Shown: positions 13,597 through 20,025 of the stretch, in pieces
Position numbering within the stretch: position 1 is the stretch's first letter
How the letters are laid out: every line of letters begins with the position of its first letter
Source: an uncultured Dorea sp.
GTDB lineage: Bacteria > Bacillota > Clostridia > Lachnospirales > Lachnospiraceae
Direction of reading: 5' to 3'
Assembly (NCBI GenBank): GCA_910578455.1
Contig: CAJTQA010000052.1
Span: forward strand, 1-20,025
DNA: 20,025 nucleotides
Notes under the pieces: model-generated
Databases searched by the model: none
Told to the model about the DNA's origin: nothing
The model's input: only the letters and a program-made list of their open reading frames with translations
Translations under genes and position numbers: made by a program

Positions 13597-14187
13597 TTAC
13601 AAATCTTTTATGGCGCAGTCAAGCTGCTCCGTCGTCTCGGCAAACACGCCGTTATTGTCGATCACCCTGTCGCAGTGCTTAAGGTAAATATCCTTAGACG
13701 GCTGCGAGGAGATAATGTCGGCAACCTTCTTCGCGTCGTACCCTCTGGAAAAAATAAGCCGTTTCTTCCTCGTCTCATCTTCCACGTAGATATACCACAG
13801 CTCGTCACAGAACTCGTCATAGCTGTCCTCGATCAAAAGGGCAGACTCCACGATAAACACATTGGTATGCTTGCGCTCCTCATAGGCGATCTTTTTTCGG
13901 ATCTCATCCTTCACCGCCGGATGTACGATGGCGTTCATCGCCTCGAGCTCCTCGGGATCATTGAAGATAATCCCGGCCAGGCGGTCTCTGTCAAGCTCGC
14001 CCTTTTCGTTGAGGATCGACTCCCCGAAATGCTCCACGATGGCGTCAAAGCACTCGCCGCCTTTTTTCTGCATCTTTTTGGCAACCAAATCTGTCTGGCA
14101 TATCGTCGCCCCGTACTTGTTGTTCAGATACTCAAGAACCTGCGTCTTCCCTGCGCCTACTCCTCCGGTAATTCCAATCACTTTCAT
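13597..14187 (-). CDS. coaE: Dephospho-CoA kinase
   Basis: This 196-residue protein has the usual CoaE length and carries the P-loop GGVGAGKT (8-15), the lid-region motif AMNAIVHPAV and the VESALLIE segment. It phosphorylates the 3'-hydroxyl of dephospho-CoA with ATP, the last step of coenzyme A synthesis, in the cytoplasm. A GGAGGAG site precedes the ATG. It follows polA by 54 bases, and polA-coaE neighbours are common in Bacillota, which supports both calls. Confidence 0.96.
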   Translation of the reverse strand: MKVIGITGGVGAGKTQVLEYLNNKYGATICQTDLVAKKMQKKGGECFDAIVEHFGESILNEKGELDRDRLAGIIFNDPEELEAMNAIVHPAVKDEIRKKIAYEERKHTNVFIVESALLIEDSYDEFCDELWYIYVEDETRKKRLIFSRGYDAKKVADIISSQPSKDIYLKHCDRVIDNNGVFAETTEQLDCAIKDL

Positions 14188-14241
14188 GCTTTATCTCCTC
14201 CTGACATCTTCCGGTTCCATGTTTTCGTGTTCCCTTTCCCG

Positions 14242-16857
14242 TCACTTCGCCTCATACCAGTTCGTGCCTGTATGCATATCAATCTCAAGCGGCACCAGAA
14301 GGTTCGCCGCCTGCTCCATCTCTTCCTTAAGCATCCTCTGCACAGCCTCAATCTCCGGCTCCCACGCCTCTATAAGAAGTTCGTCGTGCACCTGCAAAAC
14401 CAGCCTTGAGCGCATGCCTTCCACCTTAAGCCGCCTCTCCACTCCGATCATGGCAATCTTCATAATGTCTGCGGCCGTTCCCTGTATAGGCGAGTTCATG
14501 GCAACCCGCTCCCCGAAGGAGCGCTGCATGAAATTGCTGGAAGAAAGCTCCGGCACAGGCCTGCGCCTTCCGAACAATGTCACCGCGTATCCCTTCTCCT
14601 TCGCATCCTTCACCGCCCCGTCAAGGAAAGTCTTGATTCCCGGATAGGTATGGAAGTAATCTTCAATATACTGCGCCGCCTCCTTTTTGGAAATGCTGAG
14701 ATCCCGGCTCAGCCCAAAGGAGCTGATTCCGTACACAATCCCAAAATTCACCGCCTTGGCGTTGCGCCTCTGCTCATCCGTCACTTCCTCAAAAGGCACG
14801 TGGAACACCTGAGAGGCCGTAATCCGGTGGATATCCGCCTCTTCCCGGTACGCCTCAATAAGCTTTTCATCCCCGGAGCAGTGGGCAAGCACCCTGAGCT
14901 CAATCTGGGAATAATCCGCATCCACGAACACATACCCTTCCTCCGGCACAAACACCTTCCGGATCAGCCTCCCAAGCTCCATCCGGATCGGTATGTTCTG
15001 GAGGTTCGGCTCTGTGCTGCTGATCCTCCCCGTGGCAGTGACCGTCTGGTTAAATTTCCCGTGGATCCTGCCGTCCGCCCCGATAAAATTGGCAAGGCCG
15101 TCGGCGTAAGTGGATTTTAACTTCGTAAGCTGCCGGTACTCTAATATCTTATCTATGATCGGGTAGTCCGGCGCAAGCTTTTCTAACACGTCCGCCGCCG
15201 TAGAATACCCCGTCTTCGTCTTCTTTCCGCCCTTGATCCCCATTTTATCAAAAAGGATGGCCCCGAGCTGCTTAGGTGAATTGATATTGAAAGCCTCTCC
15301 CGCGTCCTCGCAGATCTCCCTCTCAAGTTCCGAGATCCTGCCGACAAGCTGGTCGCCGTAAACCTTCAGAGCCTCCGCCTGCGCCTTGACCCCGTTTTCC
15401 TCCATCTCATAGAGGGTAAATACAAGCGGCATCTCAATCTCCGAAAACAGCTTATCCATCCCCGCCGCCGCAAGTTTCTCCGAAAGCCTCTCTGACGCGG
15501 CAAACGCCGTGTACGCCTCATAGCACGCCTTCACATCCTGCCCGGACTTTTCCTCTATCAAAATGTCAAGCTGCTCTCTTGCCACATCCGCAAAGGCATA
15601 CCCGCTGCTTAGCGGATTCAGAAGATACGCCGCCACAAGGACGTCAAAGCAGGCGGCCCGGTTTTTAACCTCCAGATGCTTAAGGCATGCCTTCAAGTCA
15701 AACACAGAGAACCTCTTTGCACTGTCGGACACCGCCGATAAGTTCTCCAAAAGCCACTCTTTCTCAATGCCGTTCCCGCACCGGATGCAGTAGATGTCCT
15801 CCTTTGAAAAGCAGATGCCTGCTCCCCCAAGCTCCGCGCTCCCTGCAAACAGCGGCAGCACATTCTCCTCATCCTTAAAAATGACAGCTCCCACGCAGCC
15901 TTTCCCCTTTGCCCGGGAAAATACTTCCTCCGCCTCATTTTTATCTTCTATTACCTTAAAGAAATCTTCCACCGAATTAGAAGGCGCCGTCACCTCAAAG
16001 CGGCCCAGCAAATTCTTAAACTGCAGCCTCTGGAAATACCCGTAAGCCTCCTCTGTATAGATATTCCCTAGCCTTGCCTCCGAAAAATCATAGTCAAACC
16101 CAGCGCCGCATTCAATGGTGGCAAGCTCCTTGCTCATGACCGCCAGATTCCAGTGCTCCTTAAGCGCCTTGGACGCCCTGGGCGGTTTCACCTCATCCGC
16201 ATGCTCATAAGCATTCTCAATACAATGGTACTCCGTGATGATCTTCGTCGCCGTCTTCTCGCCGATGCTCGGAACCCCCGGTATATTGTCGGAGGAATCC
16301 CCCATGAGCGCCTTCAGATCTATAAACTCCCGGGGCGTAACCTGATACTTTTCCTTCACGTCGGCGGCATAGTAATCTTCCACCTCTGTGCGGCCCTGCT
16401 TTGTCTTTGGAATCCGTATCTTCACATGCTCCGTGGCAAGCTGCAGCAGATCCCTGTCGCCGGAAATCACCGACACCTCCATGCCTGCCGCCTCTCCGCG
16501 CACCGAGAGCGTCCCTAACAAATCGTCCGCCTCAAGCCCCGCCTGCTCGATGGTCTTAATGCCCATCGCCGCCAGCACTTCTTTCATTACAGGAACCTGT
16601 TCCCTTAATTCCTCCGCCATAGGCTTTCTCGTGCCTTTGTACTCCTTGTACATCTCGTGGCGGAAGGTAGGGGCATGGACGTCAAAAGCAACCGTAAGGT
16701 ACTCCGGACGCTCCTCCTCTAAAATCTTGAACATAATATTTAAAAAACCGTAGATGGCATTGGTATGGAGCCCCTCCGAATTCGTCAGGTCCGGCAGCCC
16801 GTAAAACGCCCGGTTGAGTATACTGTGCCCGTCAATCAAAACAATCTTTTCACCCAT
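14242..16857 (-). CDS. polA: DNA polymerase I
   Basis: This 871-residue protein has the family's normal length. Residues 1 to about 290 form the 5'-3' exonuclease (DGHSILNRAF, ISGDRDLLQL, MGDSSDNIPGVPSIGEKTA). The middle section (about 300-470) lacks the Asp-x-Glu of a working 3'-5' proofreading site, as in other Bacillota. The polymerase domain shows motif A DADYSQIELR (D646), the O-helix RRNAKAVNFGIVYG (about 697-710) and motif C QVHDELLIE (D825). It fills gaps and removes RNA primers in replication and repair. A GGAGTG site precedes the ATG at 16857. It is the first gene of the minus-strand run and diverges from the tRNA gene. Confidence 0.98.
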   Translation of the reverse strand: MGEKIVLIDGHSILNRAFYGLPDLTNSEGLHTNAIYGFLNIMFKILEEERPEYLTVAFDVHAPTFRHEMYKEYKGTRKPMAEELREQVPVMKEVLAAMGIKTIEQAGLEADDLLGTLSVRGEAAGMEVSVISGDRDLLQLATEHVKIRIPKTKQGRTEVEDYYAADVKEKYQVTPREFIDLKALMGDSSDNIPGVPSIGEKTATKIITEYHCIENAYEHADEVKPPRASKALKEHWNLAVMSKELATIECGAGFDYDFSEARLGNIYTEEAYGYFQRLQFKNLLGRFEVTAPSNSVEDFFKVIEDKNEAEEVFSRAKGKGCVGAVIFKDEENVLPLFAGSAELGGAGICFSKEDIYCIRCGNGIEKEWLLENLSAVSDSAKRFSVFDLKACLKHLEVKNRAACFDVLVAAYLLNPLSSGYAFADVAREQLDILIEEKSGQDVKACYEAYTAFAASERLSEKLAAAGMDKLFSEIEMPLVFTLYEMEENGVKAQAEALKVYGDQLVGRISELEREICEDAGEAFNINSPKQLGAILFDKMGIKGGKKTKTGYSTAADVLEKLAPDYPIIDKILEYRQLTKLKSTYADGLANFIGADGRIHGKFNQTVTATGRISSTEPNLQNIPIRMELGRLIRKVFVPEEGYVFVDADYSQIELRVLAHCSGDEKLIEAYREEADIHRITASQVFHVPFEEVTDEQRRNAKAVNFGIVYGISSFGLSRDLSISKKEAAQYIEDYFHTYPGIKTFLDGAVKDAKEKGYAVTLFGRRRPVPELSSSNFMQRSFGERVAMNSPIQGTAADIMKIAMIGVERRLKVEGMRSRLVLQVHDELLIEAWEPEIEAVQRMLKEEMEQAANLLVPLEIDMHTGTNWYEAK

Positions 16858-16887
16858 ATATTCACTCCAAAAATAAAATCACTTATT

Positions 16888-16916
16888 ACTATACACTAAA
16901 ACAACATATTTTAAAA
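16888..16916 (-). promoter_or_regulatory. Possible polA promoter
   Basis: On the minus strand TATAGT (16888-16893, five of six -10 bases) lies 17 bases from TTTTAA (16911-16916, a poor -35 match). It is well placed 31 bases upstream of the polA ATG, but the weak -35 leaves it uncertain. Confidence 0.35.
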
Positions 16917-16935
16917 GGTATTGTCCAAAAAAATG

Positions 16936-16964
16936 TTGTAATTTAGAAAACATTGTGTTACAAT
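16936..16964 (+). promoter_or_regulatory. tRNA-Leu promoter
   Basis: TTGTAA (16936-16941) and TACAAT (16959-16964, five of six -10 bases) are separated by exactly 17 bases. Transcription would begin about 20 bases before the mature tRNA. Confidence 0.6.
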
Positions 16965-16993
16965 GAGTAACGGTTTGAGGAAACAATTCTCAA

Positions 16994-17076
16994 GCGGATG
17001 TGGCGGAATGGCAGACGCACAAGACTCAAAATCTTGCGGGGGCGACCTCGTGTGGGTTCAAGTCCCACCATCCGCA
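16994..17076 (+). tRNA. tRNA-Leu (anticodon CAA)
   Basis: The 83-base sequence folds as a class II tRNA. The acceptor stem is GCGGATG (16994-17000) with CATCCGC (17069-17075) and discriminator A. The anticodon arm is CAAGA / CTCAAAA / TCTTG, giving anticodon CAA, which reads TTG. A long variable arm follows, as expected for Leu, and the T arm is GTGGG TTCAAGT CCCAC. The 3' CCA is not encoded. The TTCAAGT loop and GGCGGAAT D-arm context are canonical. Confidence 0.97.
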
Positions 17077-17090
17077 TTTAACTGCAATTT

Positions 17091-17128
17091 AAAACCATTG
17101 GAAACGCTCATGTTTCCAATGGTTTTTT
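17091..17128 (+). terminator. Rho-independent terminator after tRNA-Leu
   Basis: A 15-bp stem (17091-17105 with 17112-17126, core AACCATTGGAAAC / GTTTCCAATGGTT) closes a 6-base loop and ends in TTTTTT. It sits 14 bases after the tRNA and just outside the 3' end of the convergent M81 gene (stop at 17131). A TTTT on the minus strand means it may serve both directions. Confidence 0.9.
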
Positions 17129-17130
17129 CT

Positions 17131-18615
17131 TTACATATCTATTGGGAATATCGGACGCGGAATGTGCCTGAACGGCAATTCCTCAAGTCTCCCTGTGCTG
17201 ATTCCCGGAGAGTCCACAGTTATAATGTGCTTTGTCATGTTTTTAAAATATGCCTTAAAGTGCTGCGCTGATTTGACTGCTACAATCTTGTATTCTTTCA
17301 CATTGATCCCAAGAAGGGAAAAAAGCCCGTCATCCATAACCTGAAATCCGTTTGATGCGACCACAATATCCACATTGCCTACAGTAAGACGTACACATGT
17401 GCCAAAATTAACGGGCTGGTCATGGGTCATTGCACTGAGAAGATTGTATTTCCCATCACAGATTGATTTTACATATGCATTTTTCAGTTCTATCGGCTCC
17501 CCATGCATATCGTCAGTTTTTCCGCCGAGACGGATGTCAACTGTTGTTCCTGCTCCGGAAGCCACTGCCTGTTCTACCGCCTCTTTATCAATCACTGCAC
17601 CACAGCAGGTCTTTCCAATATCTCTCTTTATCAGTTCCCTGAGCAGATATGTTCCGTCCCCCGGCGTACCCGCTCCGGGATTATCCGAAACTTCATTCAT
17701 GACAACCATTTCTGCCTTTCCACAAAGAAACTGCTCTGCTTTATCAACGCCTTCCGTCACTGTCAGGCAATCTGAGATAAAATCCCTTTTTCTTTCAATG
17801 ATATATCCTGCGATTTCTACTGCGATTTTTCTCGCAAGTTCCGGTTTATTATCAGTTGTTACTACCACTGCTGCCCCGCATTCCTCAATATCGCTGTAAG
17901 GAAATCCCTGAGCAAAAGAACAGTCCAGCACTCCTTCTATCTGTTCCGCCTGCATACATTTCTCTATTACAGATTTCATGGGTTCCTCATAAGTACAGCC
18001 TTTCGTGATAGGAATCAGCATCTCTATCCTCTCGACATGCATCGTCGGATGAACTTTGCCTTCAAGGATACCGTGCAGTATATCTGCTGCTTTTCTTCCC
18101 GTTTCATAAGTATCCGTGTGCGGATATAATTTGGAGGGTATTAGCACTGTAGCCAGTTCTGTCATTTTGTAGGTAATGTTCGCATGAGGGTCAAGCGTCA
18201 TGACCAACGGTATATTCCGTCCATATCTGCTGCAAAGCTCCTCTAAAATGCTCCCCTCAACATCCGGCGTGCATTCAGAGACGCCCGCCCCATGAAGGGC
18301 AAGGCAAAACCCGTCAATCTGTTTCTCATTGTCAATTCCGTCAAAGAAATGCTTTTTCAGGCTTTCAAAGCATGCTGCAGATATAACTCCCGACGGCGAA
18401 GCAAAGGCACAAAAGCACGGAGAGATTTCTAACCCCCTGTCTTTTCCAGTTTCCATAATACCGGTAAGATAGTCTTTCATTCCGATTTCACAAAGTTTCC
18501 ACACATCTTCCTTTTCATACCACATCAAAGTTCTACGGAAATTCTCTTCCTCCGTAAGAAATTTGGCAAAAGAGCTGCTTTCATGCATGATCTCTCCGAC
18601 TACAATTCGATTCAT
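17131..18615 (-). CDS. M81 family (MlrC-like) metallopeptidase
   Basis: This 494-residue protein starts at 18615, chosen because an AAGGAAGGTGG site lies just upstream and the family's N-terminus (VGEIMHESSSF) begins there; an in-frame ATG 29 codons earlier lacks support. It matches the M81/DUF1485 family named after the microcystin-degrading enzyme MlrC. It has HESSSF (11-16), CLALHGAGV (104-112), LDPHAN with D142/H144 and YPHTDTYETG with H166, which are likely zinc ligands, then the C-terminal MlrC_C part with DNPGAGTPGDGTYLLREL. MlrC cleaves linearised microcystin and related peptides; the natural substrate in a gut-type bacterium is unknown. It follows the DUF819 membrane protein by 31 bases, suggesting the transporter delivers the peptide it hydrolyses. 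Confidence 0.9.
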   Translation of the reverse strand: MNRIVVGEIMHESSSFAKFLTEEENFRRTLMWYEKEDVWKLCEIGMKDYLTGIMETGKDRGLEISPCFCAFASPSGVISAACFESLKKHFFDGIDNEKQIDGFCLALHGAGVSECTPDVEGSILEELCSRYGRNIPLVMTLDPHANITYKMTELATVLIPSKLYPHTDTYETGRKAADILHGILEGKVHPTMHVERIEMLIPITKGCTYEEPMKSVIEKCMQAEQIEGVLDCSFAQGFPYSDIEECGAAVVVTTDNKPELARKIAVEIAGYIIERKRDFISDCLTVTEGVDKAEQFLCGKAEMVVMNEVSDNPGAGTPGDGTYLLRELIKRDIGKTCCGAVIDKEAVEQAVASGAGTTVDIRLGGKTDDMHGEPIELKNAYVKSICDGKYNLLSAMTHDQPVNFGTCVRLTVGNVDIVVASNGFQVMDDGLFSLLGINVKEYKIVAVKSAQHFKAYFKNMTKHIITVDSPGISTGRLEELPFRHIPRPIFPIDM

Positions 18616-18646
18616 AATGATTCCACCTTCCTTGATCCAAGTAATT

Positions 18647-19840
18647 TTAAAGGAATATATTTGCGGTAAGCACGGCAAAATAATTTCCGATAACATATCC
18701 AAAAAGTCCTACAAGCGTTGCCGGCGCAATCAGGCCGGCCCATCCCTTTCCGATTACATAGGCAGCAGCCGTTGTCGGCCCCCCAAGGCTTGCATTGGAA
18801 GCAGTCAGACACTCTTCAACATTCCATTTTAGGAATTTCCCGAGCAAAAGAACTCCTCCGATATTGATGACAGCCATCAGGATCTTAAAACCAAGCACTG
18901 CCGGAGCCAGAGAGATAATCTCGCTGATCCTCGCCCCGGCTCCGACCTGAACGAACCACATTGTAATCATGATCGTGCCAAGTTCTGTTGCGCCATGAAT
19001 ATTTTCAAACACTTTCGGCATGGCGGTAACCAATACAATAGTAAGCGTCGTCATGACAAGATAGATGCTTCCGAAAAATGTTTTTATGATCTCAGGAGCG
19101 CCGGATGCGTTTACAGCATTGCAGATCTGCTGGGTCACGGCGTTTACCGCAAATGTTATGGCAAGACATTTTGCGATATCCAAAAGAGAGATGCCCTGTC
19201 GTTTCCAAAACTTAGATGCCATCGTTTCACCATCATCAAGCTGAATATTAGCTTCCAGTGCGTCTATATGCTCATGGCGGTAATGTTTTCTGAAAAACGG
19301 CATGTTCGGAATCGCAATAATCGCAGCCGTCCAGATGATGATAATCAGGTTTCCGATAATGAGCGATGCATTCATAATGCTTTCATCTACATTAAACGCG
19401 CTCGCCATCGCCACAAGATTTACGCTCCCTCCGATATCGGCGCCGACTTCAACCGCCACATAACCGGCTGTCTGTTCCGCAAGAGCTGACCGGAATAAAA
19501 ATCCGCAGATGATGCCTCCCAGAACGCTTGTCGCTCCGGCAGCAATAAAAATAATGAGGAGACGCCCGCTTTCTTTAATTATTTTACGCAGGTCGGACTG
19601 AAAAAGAAGAAGCGGGATTGCCAGCGGAAGAATATATCCTCCTAGCGCATCATACACAGGTGAACCAGTTGGCAGAACTCTCAGATTCACCAAAACCAGC
19701 GACCCGATCAAGGCTAAAAGTACGCTGGATATTTTTGCGCCCCATTTGAACCTTTGTTCCAGAAAAAATGCCAATGCGGCAATGCCGATCACGATCGCCC
19801 AGATTGTCCAGATATCATTTTCAGGTATTAATGTTGTCAT
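18647..19840 (-). CDS. DUF819 family membrane transporter
   Basis: This 397-residue protein matches the DUF819 (YjcL-like) family. Features include LLLFQSDLRKIIKESGRLL near residue 85, VGADIGGSVNLVAMASAF near 135-150, and a C-terminal ASNASLGGPTTAAAYVIGKG segment. About ten or more hydrophobic helices are spread along the length, with a charged cytoplasmic loop (about 190-215). The two Gly-rich, helix-breaking motifs in opposite halves resemble an inverted-repeat carrier fold. The ATG at 19840 is chosen over a GTG two codons upstream because AAGGAGG is 9 bases from the ATG and only 3 from the GTG. Function is unproven; the adjoining M81 gene argues for peptide or modified amino-acid transport. 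Confidence 0.88.
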   Translation of the reverse strand: MTTLIPENDIWTIWAIVIGIAALAFFLEQRFKWGAKISSVLLALIGSLVLVNLRVLPTGSPVYDALGGYILPLAIPLLLFQSDLRKIIKESGRLLIIFIAAGATSVLGGIICGFLFRSALAEQTAGYVAVEVGADIGGSVNLVAMASAFNVDESIMNASLIIGNLIIIIWTAAIIAIPNMPFFRKHYRHEHIDALEANIQLDDGETMASKFWKRQGISLLDIAKCLAITFAVNAVTQQICNAVNASGAPEIIKTFFGSIYLVMTTLTIVLVTAMPKVFENIHGATELGTIMITMWFVQVGAGARISEIISLAPAVLGFKILMAVINIGGVLLLGKFLKWNVEECLTASNASLGGPTTAAAYVIGKGWAGLIAPATLVGLFGYVIGNYFAVLTANIFL

Positions 19841-19874
19841 ATTCACAATCCTCCTTGATTTATTTGTTAGTATG

Positions 19875-19880
19875 ATTATA
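19875..19880 (-). promoter_or_regulatory. Possible -10 box of the DUF819-M81 operon
   Basis: A perfect TATAAT on the minus strand lies 35 bases upstream of the ATG at 19840, in AT-rich DNA. No good -35 box is found at 16-18 bases, so an activator may be needed or the true promoter may lie further out, possibly in the terminal repeat (TTGGCA at about 19999-20004). The rest of 19841-19955 shows nothing else I can name. Confidence 0.3.
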
Positions 19881-19955
19881 TAATGTGATAAATAGAAGTA
19901 AGTAATATAAAAAAAAGATATGCCAGCAGTTATTTATATGGCCGTTTATTTACAA

Positions 19956-20025
19956 CTAGTGTACTGTATTATTGATAAATAGTTAAATATTACTGGTTTG
20001 CCAAGTCGTTTCGTGGTATACTAAA
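19956..20025. repeat. Right copy of the 70-bp terminal inverted repeat
   Basis: The last 70 bases are the reverse complement of positions 1-70 with one mismatch. Here the repeat lies upstream of the DUF819-M81 genes, so it could carry or displace their promoter. The repeat ends exactly at the window end, so its true outer limit is unknown. Confidence 0.95.

Noticed and set aside
13675..14647. Long plus-strand frames opposite coaE and polA
   Set aside because: They lie fully opposite genes with intact catalytic motifs and show no domain pattern of their own.
14242..16857. Missing proofreading residues in DNA polymerase I as a novelty
   Set aside because: Loss of the 3'-5' exonuclease site is normal for many Bacillota polA proteins.
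16994..17132. tRNA-Leu 3' end as an integration site
   Set aside because: No integrase gene and no second copy of the tRNA 3' end was seen in the window.
16963..17271. Open frame of 102 codons on the plus strand
   Set aside because: It runs straight through the tRNA-Leu gene and its terminator and has no ribosome binding site; a chance frame.
1..20025. The whole window as a transposon or integrative element bounded by its terminal inverted repeats
   Set aside because: It contains polA, coaE and a tRNA gene and has no transposase, integrase or conjugation gene.
1..20025. CRISPR array or tandem repeat locus
   Set aside because: No regularly spaced repeats were seen; the only repeats are the pairs listed and the triplet tract in the kinase.

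Overview
The window looks like chromosomal DNA of a low-to-mid GC anaerobic Bacillota, most like a gut Lachnospiraceae (Clostridium cluster XIVa). This rests on strong AGGAGG-type ribosome binding sites, a proofreading-less polA, a YycJ-type hydrolase, a DegV protein, and FtsX-type ABC transporters driven by two-component systems. The assignment is from family resemblance, not a search.

Layout. (1) 1-70 and 19956-20025 are near-identical 70-bp inverted repeats lying exactly at the two window ends. (2) 51-2367 is a visibly AT-rich minus-strand run of small unrecognised genes. It encodes two secreted proteins, two multi-helix membrane proteins, and a previously hidden 46-residue single-helix protein. 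The last gene reads into the left inverted repeat, which supplies its stop codon. A 43-bp direct repeat brackets part of this block. (3) 2675-8560 is a GC-richer plus-strand module: OmpR-family regulator, intramembrane-sensing histidine kinase, ABC ATPase, 8-helix FtsX-type permease and a second ABC ATPase. This resembles Bce/Vex-type antimicrobial-peptide sensing and efflux systems. The first ATPase has a degenerate signature motif. Three 7-bp direct half-sites on an 11-bp period precede the permease and look like the regulator's operator. (4) 8632-9309 is a secreted Ig-like (BIG2) coiled-coil protein with its own promoter and terminator. (5) 16857 to 9473, on the minus strand, is an apparent operon: polA, coaE, a YycJ-like MBL hydrolase, degV, then a second two-component system. 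The sensor domain of that kinase carries a run of almost pure Asp/Glu. (6) 16994-17076 is tRNA-Leu(CAA) on the plus strand, with a promoter and terminator. (7) 19840 to 17131, on the minus strand, is a DUF819 membrane protein followed by an M81 (MlrC-like) metallopeptidase, probably an uptake-plus-hydrolysis pair.

How the parts work together. The 2675-8560 genes form one sensing and transport unit: the kinase detects a cell-envelope signal or transporter activity, the regulator binds the direct repeats, and the permease with two unequal ATPases moves the substrate. polA, coaE, yycJ and degV are housekeeping genes, so the whole window is not a transposon even though its ends are inverted repeats. 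No integrase, transposase, CRISPR array, rRNA or phage gene was seen. The most unusual signals are the terminal inverted repeats, the asymmetric ATPase pair with its operator-like repeats, the acidic kinase sensor, and the small secreted/membrane gene cluster.
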